Positions 36,037-44,882 of a stretch of DNA of 64,000 nt are shown one piece after another (the first letter of the stretch is position 1; each line of letters starts with the position of its first letter). The translations under genes and the position numbers were made by a program. The DNA is from an uncultured Sphingomonadaceae bacterium (GTDB lineage: Bacteria; Pseudomonadota; Alphaproteobacteria; Sphingomonadales; Sphingomonadaceae), in contig CANMFX010000001.1 of assembly GCA_947497315.1 (NCBI GenBank), forward strand, positions 1,178,001-1,242,000, read 5' to 3'. The notes beneath the pieces were generated by a model. The model saw nothing but the letters and a program-made list of their open reading frames with translations, ran no database searches and was not told the DNA's origin.

Positions 36037-37002
36037 ATGAGAATGAAGGTTTTGTGCTTTCTGGGACTTGTGGCGACGTTGCTGTTATCGGCCTGTACGA
36101 CCACTAACGCCGTTGCACCGGCGGTTCCGAACACCGCCCGGGGGGAACGGATTGATTTGCCCGATGGAGCTCAGTTGCTTGGCGGTCGGCATTTCACTGT
36201 GCTGGTTGAAGGACAGGGCCGCGATGTTGTTCTGATTCCCGGACTTTCGACCCCGCGCACAGTCTGGAACGAGACACGTGCGAAGCTCAAAGGCCGTTAT
36301 CGTCTCCACATCATCCAGATACGGGGTTTTGGTGATGAGCCAATGTCTGATCGGGACGGGCCATTACTGGAGCCCTTTATCCGTGAGCTGACCGATTATA
36401 TCGACGACGAAATAGTCGATCGCAATAATCACCAAAAGGCAATTGTCATTGGCCATTCGCTGGGTGGTCTGGCGACAATGACTTTGGCTGCACGCTATCC
36501 TCAGGGTGTAGAAAAGGCGATGATCATCGACAGTTTGCCGTTTTTCGGATTGCTGTTTGGGCCGGACACGACGGTTGAAACGCTTCAACCGCAGGCTGCC
36601 GCAATGCGAGATGCGCTGATCACTAAAGACAGTGGTGAAGTGGATGACCGGACCTTGCAAACCATGTCACGAACGGCAGCGGGACAGGATCAGGTCGCTG
36701 CCTGGGCCCGTGCTGCTGACACAGGCACAATGGCGCAGTTGACCTATGACCTGATGACGACCGATGTCCGGCCTTTGTTGCCTGCGATTATCATGCCGGT
36801 CACGATGCTCTATCCAGTCGATGTCAGCATCATGGCCGAGCCACGGATTACCGAGATGTATAAAGCAGCCTTTACAGGGGCCAAGACTGTTACGTTTGAA
36901 AAAATCGATGACAGCCGCCATTTCATCATGCTGGATCAGCCCAAAGCTTTTGCAGCGTCCGTCGAAAGGTTTTTGCAAGGAAATGATGGTAAGAGTAAGT
37001 AA
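36037..37002 (+). CDS. Alpha/beta hydrolase, predicted lipoprotein
   Basis: A 321-residue protein with a lipobox L-L-S-A-C (Cys20), so it is anchored in the envelope. The hydrolase core shows V-L-I-P-G-L-S (oxyanion), the nucleophile Ser141 in G-H-S-L-G-G, and the catalytic His near the end in D-D-S-R-H-F-I-M. Substrate unknown; esterase or lipase-like action is likely. It begins 22 bases after the XRE gene but belongs to a different functional type. Confidence 0.87.
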   Translation: MRMKVLCFLGLVATLLLSACTTTNAVAPAVPNTARGERIDLPDGAQLLGGRHFTVLVEGQGRDVVLIPGLSTPRTVWNETRAKLKGRYRLHIIQIRGFGDEPMSDRDGPLLEPFIRELTDYIDDEIVDRNNHQKAIVIGHSLGGLATMTLAARYPQGVEKAMIIDSLPFFGLLFGPDTTVETLQPQAAAMRDALITKDSGEVDDRTLQTMSRTAAGQDQVAAWARAADTGTMAQLTYDLMTTDVRPLLPAIIMPVTMLYPVDVSIMAEPRITEMYKAAFTGAKTVTFEKIDDSRHFIMLDQPKAFAASVERFLQGNDGKSK

Positions 37003-37030
37003 GCTGCTATAATCTATGGATTAATCCGTT

Positions 37031-37384
37031 ATGAGCAACAATTACTCCGTCTGGCACCGCGACGGTAAAGGTGCACGCAAACGATCGATCCGGATCGAGA
37101 CGATTGGAAACACGTTCCTGTTTTTCGAAAACCAGTGGCGCAGTGAAGCCTATCATTTCGGTGATCTGGTTTATCGCGGTCTAACCGGTGGTTCGCATGT
37201 TTTCGGACTGGATGACGGGATCAAAGCTCGTCCGCATTGGCAACTTGGTTTTACCGGTGATCCTCCGGCCGAACTGACCGGACTGCTGCCCAAATATAAG
37301 CAACCCATGCTAAGCGGCGTGGGCATGCTGATTATCGCATTTTTGTGCCTTGGAATTGTTTATTTCGGTTCTTCCCACGTTTAA
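37031..37384 (+). CDS. Hypothetical protein with C-terminal membrane helix
   Basis: A 117-residue protein. A soluble N-terminal part has basic patches (K-G-A-R-K-R-S-I-R) and a W/F-rich stretch. It is followed by one C-terminal helix, G-V-G-M-L-I-I-A-F-L-C-L-G-I-V-Y-F, as in tail-anchored proteins. No family recognised. It lies between two hydrolase genes on the same strand. Confidence 0.65.
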   Translation: MSNNYSVWHRDGKGARKRSIRIETIGNTFLFFENQWRSEAYHFGDLVYRGLTGGSHVFGLDDGIKARPHWQLGFTGDPPAELTGLLPKYKQPMLSGVGMLIIAFLCLGIVYFGSSHV

Positions 37385-37442
37385 GTTGATTGGCCGCGTA
37401 CCTCTGCGTAGGCACAAGCACAAACGATCAGCGGAAGACTAA

Positions 37443-38189
37443 ATGGAAGAAGATATTCTCTACATGCAGCGCCCGGGTGGCGCCAATCTCGCCTATTGCT
37501 ATCGCGCGGCCAAGCCGGGTGTCAAAGGCAGCACCCTGGTGTTCCTGCCCGGCTATATGTCGGATATGGAAGGTGGCAAGGCTCTGGCGCTTGACGCATG
37601 GGCCAAGGGTCAGGGTCGCGCCATGCTGCGCCTTGACTATGCCGGATGCGGGGCCAGCGGCGGGGAGTTTGAAGACCAGAGTCTGATCAACTGGCGCGAT
37701 GACGTGCTGTTTTTAATCGAGAAAGTGACCGCCGGTTCCATCACCTTGGTGGGCTCATCCATGGGCGGTTGGTTGATGCTGCTTGTCGCGTTGGCCAGGC
37801 CGATGCGGGTGAAGGCTATGGTCGGTATTGCAGCGGCCCCTGATTTCACTGACTGGGGGTTCACGCAGGAACAGAAAATGACGATCCTGCGCGAAGGCAA
37901 GCTGGAAGAGCATAGCGAATATAGCGAAGACCCCTATGTCACGACCAATATCTTTTGGCAGTCGGGCGAGGCTAATCGCCTTTTGCACAAGGAAATCGCC
38001 TTTGATGGAGCGGTGCGGTTACTGCACGGACAGGAGGATGCCGACGTGCCCTGGGCCTATACTCTGGAGATCGCAAAGAAAATGCGTTCAGCGGACGTGC
38101 AGATGCATTTGGTAAAGGACGGTGATCACCGCATGTCACGCGATCAGGATATCGAGCTTTTGATTGACGTGGTTTCGCGGCTGGATTGA
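37443..38189 (+). CDS. Alpha/beta hydrolase, ABHD10-like
   Basis: A 248-residue cytosolic hydrolase. The core shows V-F-L-P-G-Y-M-S-D-M-E-G (oxyanion; about 33-44), R-L-D-Y-A-G-C-G-A-S (about 63-72), and the nucleophile Ser106 in G-S-S-M-G-G-W. The acid is in E-D-A-D-V-P-W and the His in D-G-D-H-R-M-S. The S-D-M-x-G-x-K-A segment is typical of the ABHD10/palmitoyl-thioesterase-like group common in alphaproteobacteria. The natural substrate is not known. Confidence 0.88.
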   Translation: MEEDILYMQRPGGANLAYCYRAAKPGVKGSTLVFLPGYMSDMEGGKALALDAWAKGQGRAMLRLDYAGCGASGGEFEDQSLINWRDDVLFLIEKVTAGSITLVGSSMGGWLMLLVALARPMRVKAMVGIAAAPDFTDWGFTQEQKMTILREGKLEEHSEYSEDPYVTTNIFWQSGEANRLLHKEIAFDGAVRLLHGQEDADVPWAYTLEIAKKMRSADVQMHLVKDGDHRMSRDQDIELLIDVVSRLD

Positions 38190-38217
38190 ATGTAACTGAA
38201 AGAAAGCCGTTAGTGGT

Positions 38218-38270
38218 GAGCTTGTCGAACCACATTTATCGACTATCGCAAAACGCCCTTCGACAGGCTC
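38218..38270. repeat. Imperfect REP-like palindrome
   Basis: GAGCTTGTCGAA (38218-38229) and TTCGACAGGCTC (38259-38270) are inverted with one mismatch, around a 29-base spacer. Motifs of the CTTCGACAAGCTCAGG kind are dispersed between genes in many bacteria. It sits between the hydrolase stop and the next gene. Confidence 0.55.
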
Positions 38271-38291
38271 GGGGCTGATGGAATCTTATTC

Positions 38292-39080
38292 ATGTTCGTT
38301 TTCGCATTCCTTATTCTTGCCCAATCGACTTCACCTTTTGGATCACCGGTTCCGCAGACAATCAACCCCTCTGCGCCGATGACGATGACCGAAGTGCGGT
38401 TCAACGAATGTGTCGATCTGGCGGTGGACGATCCGGCAAGCGGCGTTGTGGAGGCCAATAAGTGGCGCATAGAAGGCGGGGGATTTCTGGCGCGTCACTG
38501 CCTCGGCTTTGCCTATGCGGAACAGTTTAACTGGGTAGCGGCGACAAGAACCTTTGCCGAAGCCGCCAGAGAGGCGGAGGTTGCCAAATATCCCCGCGTC
38601 GCCAATTTTTGGGCACAGGCAGGTAACGCGGCACTGGCCGGAAACGAGGCGCAAAAGGCGCTGGAATATCTTAATGCCGCGCTGGTGCAGGGCAGTTTGA
38701 TCGGGTTGGAGAAGGGCGAAGTTCATCTTGATCGAGCCCGGGCGCATGTGGCTTTAAATGATTATGAGGCGGCCAAAAAAGAATTCGTGATGGTGCACAA
38801 GCTGGCTCCGCAAGACCCGCTCGGCTGGCTGCTATCTGCAACATTGGCAAGACGGATGGGAGATCTTGTGATCGCCAAGGCCGATATCGCAGTTGCTGCC
38901 AAACTGGCAGAACGCGACCCGGCCATTGCTCTGGAAGCGGGCAATATTGCTTATGCGGGTGGCGACGCTGAACAGGCCAAGATTAACTGGGAAAAGGCGG
39001 TTGAAATCGATGCTGAAAGCCGGCCCGCCAAAGCCGCACAGAAATATCTTGCACAGCTTGTAGCAACCGTCGCCGAATAG
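38292..39080 (+). CDS. Exported TPR-repeat protein
   Basis: A 262-residue protein with a short hydrophobic N-terminus (F-V-F-A-F-L-I-L-A-Q-S) acting as signal peptide. Helical repeats of TPR/Sel1 character fill about residues 75-255 (for example F-W-A-Q-A-G-N-A-A-L-A-G and D-R-A-R-A-H-V-A-L-N-D-Y-E-A-A-K). TPR proteins scaffold protein complexes; the partner is unknown. Confidence 0.82.
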   Translation: MFVFAFLILAQSTSPFGSPVPQTINPSAPMTMTEVRFNECVDLAVDDPASGVVEANKWRIEGGGFLARHCLGFAYAEQFNWVAATRTFAEAAREAEVAKYPRVANFWAQAGNAALAGNEAQKALEYLNAALVQGSLIGLEKGEVHLDRARAHVALNDYEAAKKEFVMVHKLAPQDPLGWLLSATLARRMGDLVIAKADIAVAAKLAERDPAIALEAGNIAYAGGDAEQAKINWEKAVEIDAESRPAKAAQKYLAQLVATVAE

Positions 39081-39159
39081 GATCTACGTCATCAGGCTTT
39101 TCAATCCTTTTGACGGGCGATAGAAGTCTTGCACAGCAACAAAAGAAAGCCCCATCTCC

Positions 39160-39666
39160 ATGACCAACAAATATCTTTTGCCACTTTTGTCGGCTCCTCT
39201 CATGTTGGCAGCTTGCGGCAGTGGGGGAGATGGCAGTCCAACTGCAGGCGAGTATAAACAGACGGTCAAGATTACCGAGCTGGACTTTCCGGGCATATCG
39301 GAGGACGTTAAAGAGCGAACTATCGCGCAAATGGAACAGGCGGCTGGCGGCGGCACCGGCGGTCTTTTTTGTATGAAAGGCGGCGACAATGGTCAGCAAT
39401 GGAAAGAGGCGGCCAAGCAAATGTCCGGAGCGTTGGGCGGCCAATGCGAAACCATCAAGGACGAGGGGTCGGCAACTTCACTTGATCTGGAAATGACCTG
39501 CAAAGGGACAGCAAAAGGCGATATCAATATTGTCATGACCGGACAGGCTAACCCAGACGGTTATGACAGCACTATGTCATTCGACATAAAAGATCCGGAC
39601 AGCGGCGAAACCGCCAAACTGGCCATGGATATCGGTGCAGAACGTCAGGGCGATTGTCCAGGCTAA
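39160..39666 (+). CDS. DUF3617 lipoprotein
   Basis: A 168-residue protein with lipobox L-A-A-C (Cys19) followed by a Gly/Ser linker. The body has G-E-Y-K-Q-T-V-K-I-T, pairs of Cys (F-C-M-K, Q-C-E-T, T-C-K-G, D-C-P-G), and a central helix, as in DUF3617 proteins, which are frequent in Sphingomonadales. Function unknown. The four Cys may form disulfides in the periplasm. Confidence 0.82.
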   Translation: MTNKYLLPLLSAPLMLAACGSGGDGSPTAGEYKQTVKITELDFPGISEDVKERTIAQMEQAAGGGTGGLFCMKGGDNGQQWKEAAKQMSGALGGQCETIKDEGSATSLDLEMTCKGTAKGDINIVMTGQANPDGYDSTMSFDIKDPDSGETAKLAMDIGAERQGDCPG

Positions 39667-39670
39667 GCCG

Positions 39671-41305
39671 TCAACTTTCCGCAGGCTTCAGCCAGCCGCG
39701 ATAATGGACCATCAGTCCAACGACCGGCAAAATTATCGGCACATCGAAACGGAACCGTCCATCATCTTCCCATTCGCTTGCCGGTGATTGGGGCGCGAGG
39801 AAGAGTGGCAGCGGAACAAACCAGAATTTCCAGCCAGTCATTTCCATCCGAAGGCCATTGTCCGTGCTCGGCAAAGCAAACAGAAACTGAAAAGGTCCGA
39901 AGCGCTCGGTTAGATGATCACCGGATTTTTGCAGGCGACTGGAAAAAGCCTTCCCCGAAAAGCGGCGTGTCCAGGTTTCACCTGTATCATCAACCGCAAT
40001 GTGAACGTTGAGACCATGTTCGCCGGCTGACGGAAATCCAAAAATTTTCGCAGCCAGTTTGGCCAAAGGGTTTGTGCCATTCGTAACCTGTGCTTTGCCA
40101 TGAAACCCGCCATCGCGAACAACGCTATGCAGTTTTTGCAAGCTGGACGGCAGCTTCGTGAATTCGGAGCCCATGACCCGCTGGTAAAGCGACGGTCCCG
40201 GGTCGACAGACCGGATCTGATGAGAAATGGCATAGCCGTCAAACAGCGGCTGAAATTCTGACAGCGTGAGAAGTTTGCTGGCATCATATGCGCCGGTTTT
40301 TAGCTGCCCCTGCAATATTTTTTCAGCCAGGATCACGGCAGCAAAGGTTGGGATTTGCGGGCCATCGCCTTCTCGGGCAATCAAGGTCCAGCTTTTTTGG
40401 CAGGGCTGATCATCTTTGTGACCAAACAGGTCTACTTTCATTGCGGATATGTCAGAACCCATAGCACGGGTCATGTTTTGCAATCCAAGCAAAGCCTTCG
40501 CCATTGGTTTTAGCGACTCTATCCAGCCCCAGCGCACAGGCCAGCTTGCAAGCCATAATGCCCGATTCTGAAATCCCAGCTCCGTACCTGCACGAAAGTG
40601 AACAGCAGGCTGGTTGGCAAATTGTCGGGGCACAAGATCAAGGTCGGGAACATCTGCCAGTCCGACCAAGCGATTATCAATCACCGGTGAGCCACGCAGA
40701 GCAAAACTGACATGACCCATGTCTTGCCAACCATAGCCGGTTTGCCATTGTCCTCCGCGCCTTATCTTTATTGGCTTTCCAACATAGCTGAGAATGGCTT
40801 TGCTGACTGATGGTCCGGCAGCAGCCTTGTTGGAGGCGCTAATCGCGATCTCGATTGCCTCGATCCGAAAGGGCTCTGATGCCAAATGGCGGATCGCTGC
40901 TCCCGACAAGGCAGGTACGCTGGATGCGCCGGAAATGACCGGAACACCGGCGTTGGTAGCTATGTTGTTCAACCTGTCTATGCCGCATACAAATTCCCGG
41001 CTATCGGCTAGATCGAGATACGGGACGGCGGCTGCAATACACTGTTCCACAAGCTGATAGCTGCTGTCTTGAAACGGACCCGCAGCGTCGATGACGATAT
41101 CTGGTTCGTGCTGTGCAAGGGTCGTCTCAATATTACCACTACGGTCTGCCTGCACCGGTTCGGCATTTTGGATTGTCTGACAGAATTGTCTGGCTTTTTC
41201 GAGATTGCGTCCCGCCGCCAGAACATGGTGGCCACGCGCAGCAAGTAACTGCAATAAACGTCCGCCAAAGCCGCCATAACCTCCAAAGATCAGAATGGTT
41301 TTCAC
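39671..41305 (-). CDS. Saccharopine dehydrogenase-like NAD(P)-binding protein with DUF4166
   Basis: The protein is 544 residues from GTG 41305, which overlaps the TGA of the DCC gene (GTGA). Longer in-frame starts lie inside that gene. The N-terminal Rossmann domain begins K-T-I-L-I-F-G-G-Y-G-G-F-G-G-R, and D-A-A-G-P-F-Q (about 90) is typical of saccharopine-dehydrogenase-like oxidoreductases. The C-terminal part from about residue 350 resembles DUF4166 (R-V-M-G-S-E-F-T-K-L-P, R-D-G-G-F-H-G-K-A). The lysine pathway is not implied. It is coupled to the thiol-redox DCC protein. Confidence 0.8.
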   Translation of the reverse strand: MKTILIFGGYGGFGGRLLQLLAARGHHVLAAGRNLEKARQFCQTIQNAEPVQADRSGNIETTLAQHEPDIVIDAAGPFQDSSYQLVEQCIAAAVPYLDLADSREFVCGIDRLNNIATNAGVPVISGASSVPALSGAAIRHLASEPFRIEAIEIAISASNKAAAGPSVSKAILSYVGKPIKIRRGGQWQTGYGWQDMGHVSFALRGSPVIDNRLVGLADVPDLDLVPRQFANQPAVHFRAGTELGFQNRALWLASWPVRWGWIESLKPMAKALLGLQNMTRAMGSDISAMKVDLFGHKDDQPCQKSWTLIAREGDGPQIPTFAAVILAEKILQGQLKTGAYDASKLLTLSEFQPLFDGYAISHQIRSVDPGPSLYQRVMGSEFTKLPSSLQKLHSVVRDGGFHGKAQVTNGTNPLAKLAAKIFGFPSAGEHGLNVHIAVDDTGETWTRRFSGKAFSSRLQKSGDHLTERFGPFQFLFALPSTDNGLRMEMTGWKFWFVPLPLFLAPQSPASEWEDDGRFRFDVPIILPVVGLMVHYRGWLKPAES

Positions 41306-41727
41306 AGCATGCGGTCTTGAAATTCCGGCTGCGGAAGCCAGCATGTGTCGCGTTTTCCAAATATACGATATCGGTTGCGTGCCACAAATAAATAGACCGG
41401 GTCTCGCAAAAATTTTGGCAGGAACCTCAGCGCAGAGACGGCTCTCCATGGCCAGCCAAGTCCCGCATAAATGGCCAACACTGCATCGCTGTTGCGCAGT
41501 AGCCTATCATCTTGGACAACAATCAGGGTTTCAGGATTGGCGGGATCAATATCATATTTCCTGTAGAGCGCGCTGCCATAGTCGCCCTGCATCGATGCTA
41601 GCATAAAATGTCGCTTTTGATCATGGCGCAATATGAATTGTGCATTGGCCGAACATAAAATGCACTCCGCATCAAAAACCACAATGGCTTTGCCGGTTGT
41701 TTGCGGATGTTCGACATTACCCTGCAT
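41302..41727 (-). CDS. DCC-family (DUF393) thiol-redox protein
   Basis: A 141-residue protein with the family signature D-A-E-C-I-L-C (about 23-29; D-x2-C-x2-C), then R-H-D-Q-K-R-H-F and a C-terminal R-D-P-V-Y-L-F-V-A-R-N-R-Y. The Cys pair suggests thiol-disulfide exchange. AAGGGGA before the ATG supports the start. It is translationally coupled with the downstream dehydrogenase-like gene. Confidence 0.9.
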   Translation of the reverse strand: MQGNVEHPQTTGKAIVVFDAECILCSANAQFILRHDQKRHFMLASMQGDYGSALYRKYDIDPANPETLIVVQDDRLLRNSDAVLAIYAGLGWPWRAVSALRFLPKFLRDPVYLFVARNRYRIFGKRDTCWLPQPEFQDRML

Positions 41728-41774
41728 CGTCCCCTTGTATCGCTGGAACGCGGGAAGATATCAACGGGTGGTTG

Positions 41775-42545
41775 TTATGATTTGCCGTTGACCGACATAT
41801 AATAAAATTCAACGTTCGTTACGCCAGATTGGAAATATGGCGCGCTGGCTTTATAATCTTCGGTCTGTTGCACTCTCGCGAAGCCATTGGGAGCATCCCA
41901 CTCCACAAACGTCAATTGACTAGGCGCGTTTAGCGACGTCGCATGAGCCTCCATCTTAGGATTTTTCATCTTGTAGATGAACCGCCCGCCTGCTTCGTGT
42001 ACGGCCTTTTCAATGCCGGTCAGATAGCGCTGATAGTCTTCCGGCTTGTCCGGATTGGTCCGAGCGACGACCAGGCTGTAATATTTGTCAGGGTCAAAGG
42101 TCAGATCAAGATCATTTTCAACAGCCGCGCTGTAGATCCTGAGTTCGTTCCAAGCCCCGGGCCGCAGGGCCTTAATCGCGGGCCATTGGGGCTGGCTCGC
42201 CAACTGCTTTTCAGAGGCCTGATCCGGATAGGAGAAAAATATCAGTCCAGCGGGTTTGTAGTCGCTGATCACTCGATTATCGATCTTCAGCTGGACCTCT
42301 CGTTTCAGGCCGAACTTCTGACCCAGCGGCAGCGCCTGGCGGTAATAGGATTGGCGGGCTGCTTCAGAATCCGACTTTGCTTCGGGCATGATGACGGAGA
42401 GATACTGGCCTTTGGCAACGGACAATCGGGGAGATGTTGCTGAGGGTGTGTTTGATGACGACTGCGCCAAGAGGCTGCTGGACGGCATGCTCAATGCTAT
42501 GGTGAAGGTCGAAGCCAGTATCAGGGCGGTGCGATTAATCGTCAT
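41775..42545 (-). CDS. Exported hypothetical protein, DUF1330-like
   Basis: The protein is 256 residues from ATG 42545, chosen because it leads straight into a signal peptide (T-I-N-R-T-A-L-I-L-A, ending S-L-L-A-Q near residue 28). The mature part resembles two copies of a ferredoxin-like DUF1330/dimeric alpha-beta fold: Y-L-S-V-I-M-P-E-A and, in the second half, F-V-E-W-D-A-P-N-G-F. It is divergent from a LysR regulator with 129 bases between, which may control it. Confidence 0.6.
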   Translation of the reverse strand: MTINRTALILASTFTIALSMPSSSLLAQSSSNTPSATSPRLSVAKGQYLSVIMPEAKSDSEAARQSYYRQALPLGQKFGLKREVQLKIDNRVISDYKPAGLIFFSYPDQASEKQLASQPQWPAIKALRPGAWNELRIYSAAVENDLDLTFDPDKYYSLVVARTNPDKPEDYQRYLTGIEKAVHEAGGRFIYKMKNPKMEAHATSLNAPSQLTFVEWDAPNGFARVQQTEDYKASAPYFQSGVTNVEFYYMSVNGKS

Positions 42546-42674
42546 GGAAAAATGCCTTTTGTAAATGCTGAAATATGGATGAGTCATATTTTGTTGCGAT
42601 ATCGCACCTCACTAGAACCGTTTTCGTTGAAATAGTGGATGTATTTCTCTTCTTCATGGTGCAATAATGCACCA

Positions 42675-43556
42675 ATGGAAAATTGGGATGATTATCGATT
42701 CATACTCGCGCTTGATCGGTCGGGCACGGTCCGGGCGGCAGCATTGCTGTTGGGCGTTACGCACAGCACGGTGTCGCGGCGGTTGGCGGTGATTAACGAG
42801 CGCTATGGCAAGCCTGTTTTTGAACGCAGCGCTGGTGGATACCGAAAAACCGAGCTGGGCTCGGAGTTGGTCGAGGCTGCGCAGCAGATGGAAGGGATTA
42901 GCTTTTCTGCCGATCGCCGGAGAAAAGCCAGTGAAACAGAACTGTCCGGGCCGATCACATTGTCCATTCCCGATGTATTGGGACAATATCTGCTGCTCGA
43001 TTATCTTGCCGATTTTTGCCAGCAATATCCCGATATAAGATTGTCACTGCTGAGCAGCTACAGTTTTGCGGATCTTGATCGGTCAGAGGCAGATGTCGTG
43101 ATCAGGGGCGTCGCGAAACCACCTGATCATCTCGTGGGTCGTCGGCTCTTTCCATACGCGTTGAGCTATTATTGCCGCCGTGATTATCTTGAGAAAACCG
43201 AACCAGCGGATCGGCGGTGGATTGCGGCCGTGACACCGTCCGGGATACCGCGCTGGATTGCCGATAGTCCGTTTCCTGACGCACCGGTCGGTATGATGAG
43301 CGATGATATCACTCTGCGGCACAAGGCTGCGCTTAATGGCCACGGGATGGTGAGGGGGGCATGTTACATGAATGATCCAGAGCATGATCTCATCCGCTTG
43401 CCGAAATCACCGGCGCCCTTCCCAGTGGCCGATTTCTGGGTACTCACCCATCCCGATCTCAAGAATACGCCGCGCATAAAGTTGCTGATGCGCTTTCTAG
43501 CAGCGGCGCTTCTTGAGAATCAGGATTTGATAGAGGGACGGAGTGCTCCAGCTTGA
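42675..43556 (+). CDS. LysR-family transcriptional regulator
   Basis: The protein is 293 residues from ATG 42675, giving the customary M-E-N-W-D-D-Y-R-F start; a frame opens at 42639 but adds a non-conserved stretch. The N-terminal winged helix has S-G-T-V-R-A-A-A-L-L-L-G-V-T-H-S-T-V-S-R-R. The rest is the LysR effector-binding domain. LysR proteins usually act on the divergent neighbour, here the exported DUF1330-like gene. Confidence 0.9.
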   Translation: MENWDDYRFILALDRSGTVRAAALLLGVTHSTVSRRLAVINERYGKPVFERSAGGYRKTELGSELVEAAQQMEGISFSADRRRKASETELSGPITLSIPDVLGQYLLLDYLADFCQQYPDIRLSLLSSYSFADLDRSEADVVIRGVAKPPDHLVGRRLFPYALSYYCRRDYLEKTEPADRRWIAAVTPSGIPRWIADSPFPDAPVGMMSDDITLRHKAALNGHGMVRGACYMNDPEHDLIRLPKSPAPFPVADFWVLTHPDLKNTPRIKLLMRFLAAALLENQDLIEGRSAPA

Positions 43557-43580
43557 ACAGCCGGACCATGTCGTCTCGCC

Positions 43581-44315
43581 CTAATCGAGATAGAAGTTAA
43601 CCGTCGTTACGACGCGTACTTTCTTATATGGTGTGTCCGTCACGCCATAGCCGCCGCTATCACCGTCCCGCGAGTTGATCGAGAAATACCCCTGGGTCGC
43701 GGACTTGATCCCGCCGACATCGGTGCCGCTATCCTCGGCAAATTGCTCTGCTGATTTACGGGCGTCCTTCGTTGCCTCGGCAACCATTTCCGGTTTGATT
43801 TCATCAAGCTTGGTGAAGGTATAGCTCATGCCCGAACCGTCCTCCAGGACAACACCGCGGCGGACCAGATCAAATTGCCGTGCGACGGCCGCCTGGGCTT
43901 TCTCGATATCATCGGTGCGTAGAGATAGTCGTTGACGGATGGTGTAGCGGGGGATGCCGTTACTGGTATATTGGTTCACATTGGCACCCGTCGGCTTCAA
44001 GGCATCTCCCTCAAAACCCAGTTCGGTGAAAAATTTACCGATTGCCGCAGTATCGCGATCCATATCGGCCTGTGCCTCAGCCAGATTGGTGCTTTGCGCG
44101 CTGTAAGCGATGGTCCAGGTTGCGAGATCGGCCGTAACTTCGCGTTCAGCCAGCCCGCGCACAGTTACGCTGCGGTCCGCCATTTTTGAACGAAGCAAGC
44201 CGTCACCAAGTAAGTAACCGCCGGCGATCAGTCCAATGGTAAGTAATCCGGCACTAACCAGCAATACGTTGTTCTTTTTATCCAGAAATTTGTTGCCTTC
44301 AACATTATCAGTCAT
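43581..44315 (-). CDS. SIMPL (DUF541) domain protein, membrane-anchored
   Basis: A 244-residue protein with an N-terminal membrane helix (about 17-38) and the SIMPL domain: R-S-V-T-V-R-G-L-A-E-R-E-V-T-A-D (about 53-68), Y-T-I-R-Q-R-L, and A-T-K-D-A-R-K-S-A-E-Q-F-A. The family forms periplasmic multimers of uncertain role, linked to oxidative stress. GGGAAAGAG precedes the ATG. Confidence 0.88.
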   Translation of the reverse strand: MTDNVEGNKFLDKKNNVLLVSAGLLTIGLIAGGYLLGDGLLRSKMADRSVTVRGLAEREVTADLATWTIAYSAQSTNLAEAQADMDRDTAAIGKFFTELGFEGDALKPTGANVNQYTSNGIPRYTIRQRLSLRTDDIEKAQAAVARQFDLVRRGVVLEDGSGMSYTFTKLDEIKPEMVAEATKDARKSAEQFAEDSGTDVGGIKSATQGYFSINSRDGDSGGYGVTDTPYKKVRVVTTVNFYLD

Positions 44316-44427
44316 TGCTCTTTCCCTTTCGTTCCAAGCGTCTTAAACTGTTTCTAGGATCGCGGTTCGGCTTTGCGATAGCTGCGATGAACTGTTTCTG
44401 AACAGCGACGAATGGAGTTTGCTAGCA

Positions 44428-44868
44428 ATGCCGATTCAATATTTACATACGATGCTAAGGGTCACTGACCCGGATGCGACGGTAAAGTTTTTCAACCTCC
44501 TCGGGCTCGAACAAGTGCGTCGTTATGATAGTGAGCAGGGGCGTTTTTCGCTAATCTTCCTCGCCGCACCGGGGCAAAAAGACGTTGCAGAGGTTGAGCT
44601 GACTTATAACTGGCCAGCGGAGGATGGTGGCAGTGAAGATTATGACGGCGGCCGTAATTTCGGTCATCTCGCCTACCGCGTCGACAATATCTACGAGCTT
44701 TGCCAGACATTGATGGATGCCGGTGTAACGATCAACAGGCCGCCGCGTGACGGGCACATGGCTTTTGTCCGAACGCCTGACAATATATCGGTTGAGCTGT
44801 TACAGGCGGGGGATAATCTGCCGGTTCAGGAACCATGGGCGAGCATGGAGAATATTGGCGAATGGTAG
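44428..44868 (+). CDS. gloA: Lactoylglutathione lyase (glyoxalase I)
   Basis: The protein is 146 residues from ATG 44428, with GGAG 10 bases upstream; the TTG at 44419 lies against the site. A VOC-fold enzyme: a metal His in Y-L-H-T-M-L-R-V, G-L-E-Q-V-R-R, V-E-L-T-Y-N-W (metal Glu), F-G-H-L-A-Y-R-V, and the final metal Glu in S-V-E-L-L-Q. It converts the methylglyoxal-glutathione adduct to lactoylglutathione. The next step, GloB, is encoded 1.9 kb downstream. Confidence 0.92.
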   Translation: MPIQYLHTMLRVTDPDATVKFFNLLGLEQVRRYDSEQGRFSLIFLAAPGQKDVAEVELTYNWPAEDGGSEDYDGGRNFGHLAYRVDNIYELCQTLMDAGVTINRPPRDGHMAFVRTPDNISVELLQAGDNLPVQEPWASMENIGEW

Positions 44869-44882
44869 GAGCATCCTGCTCG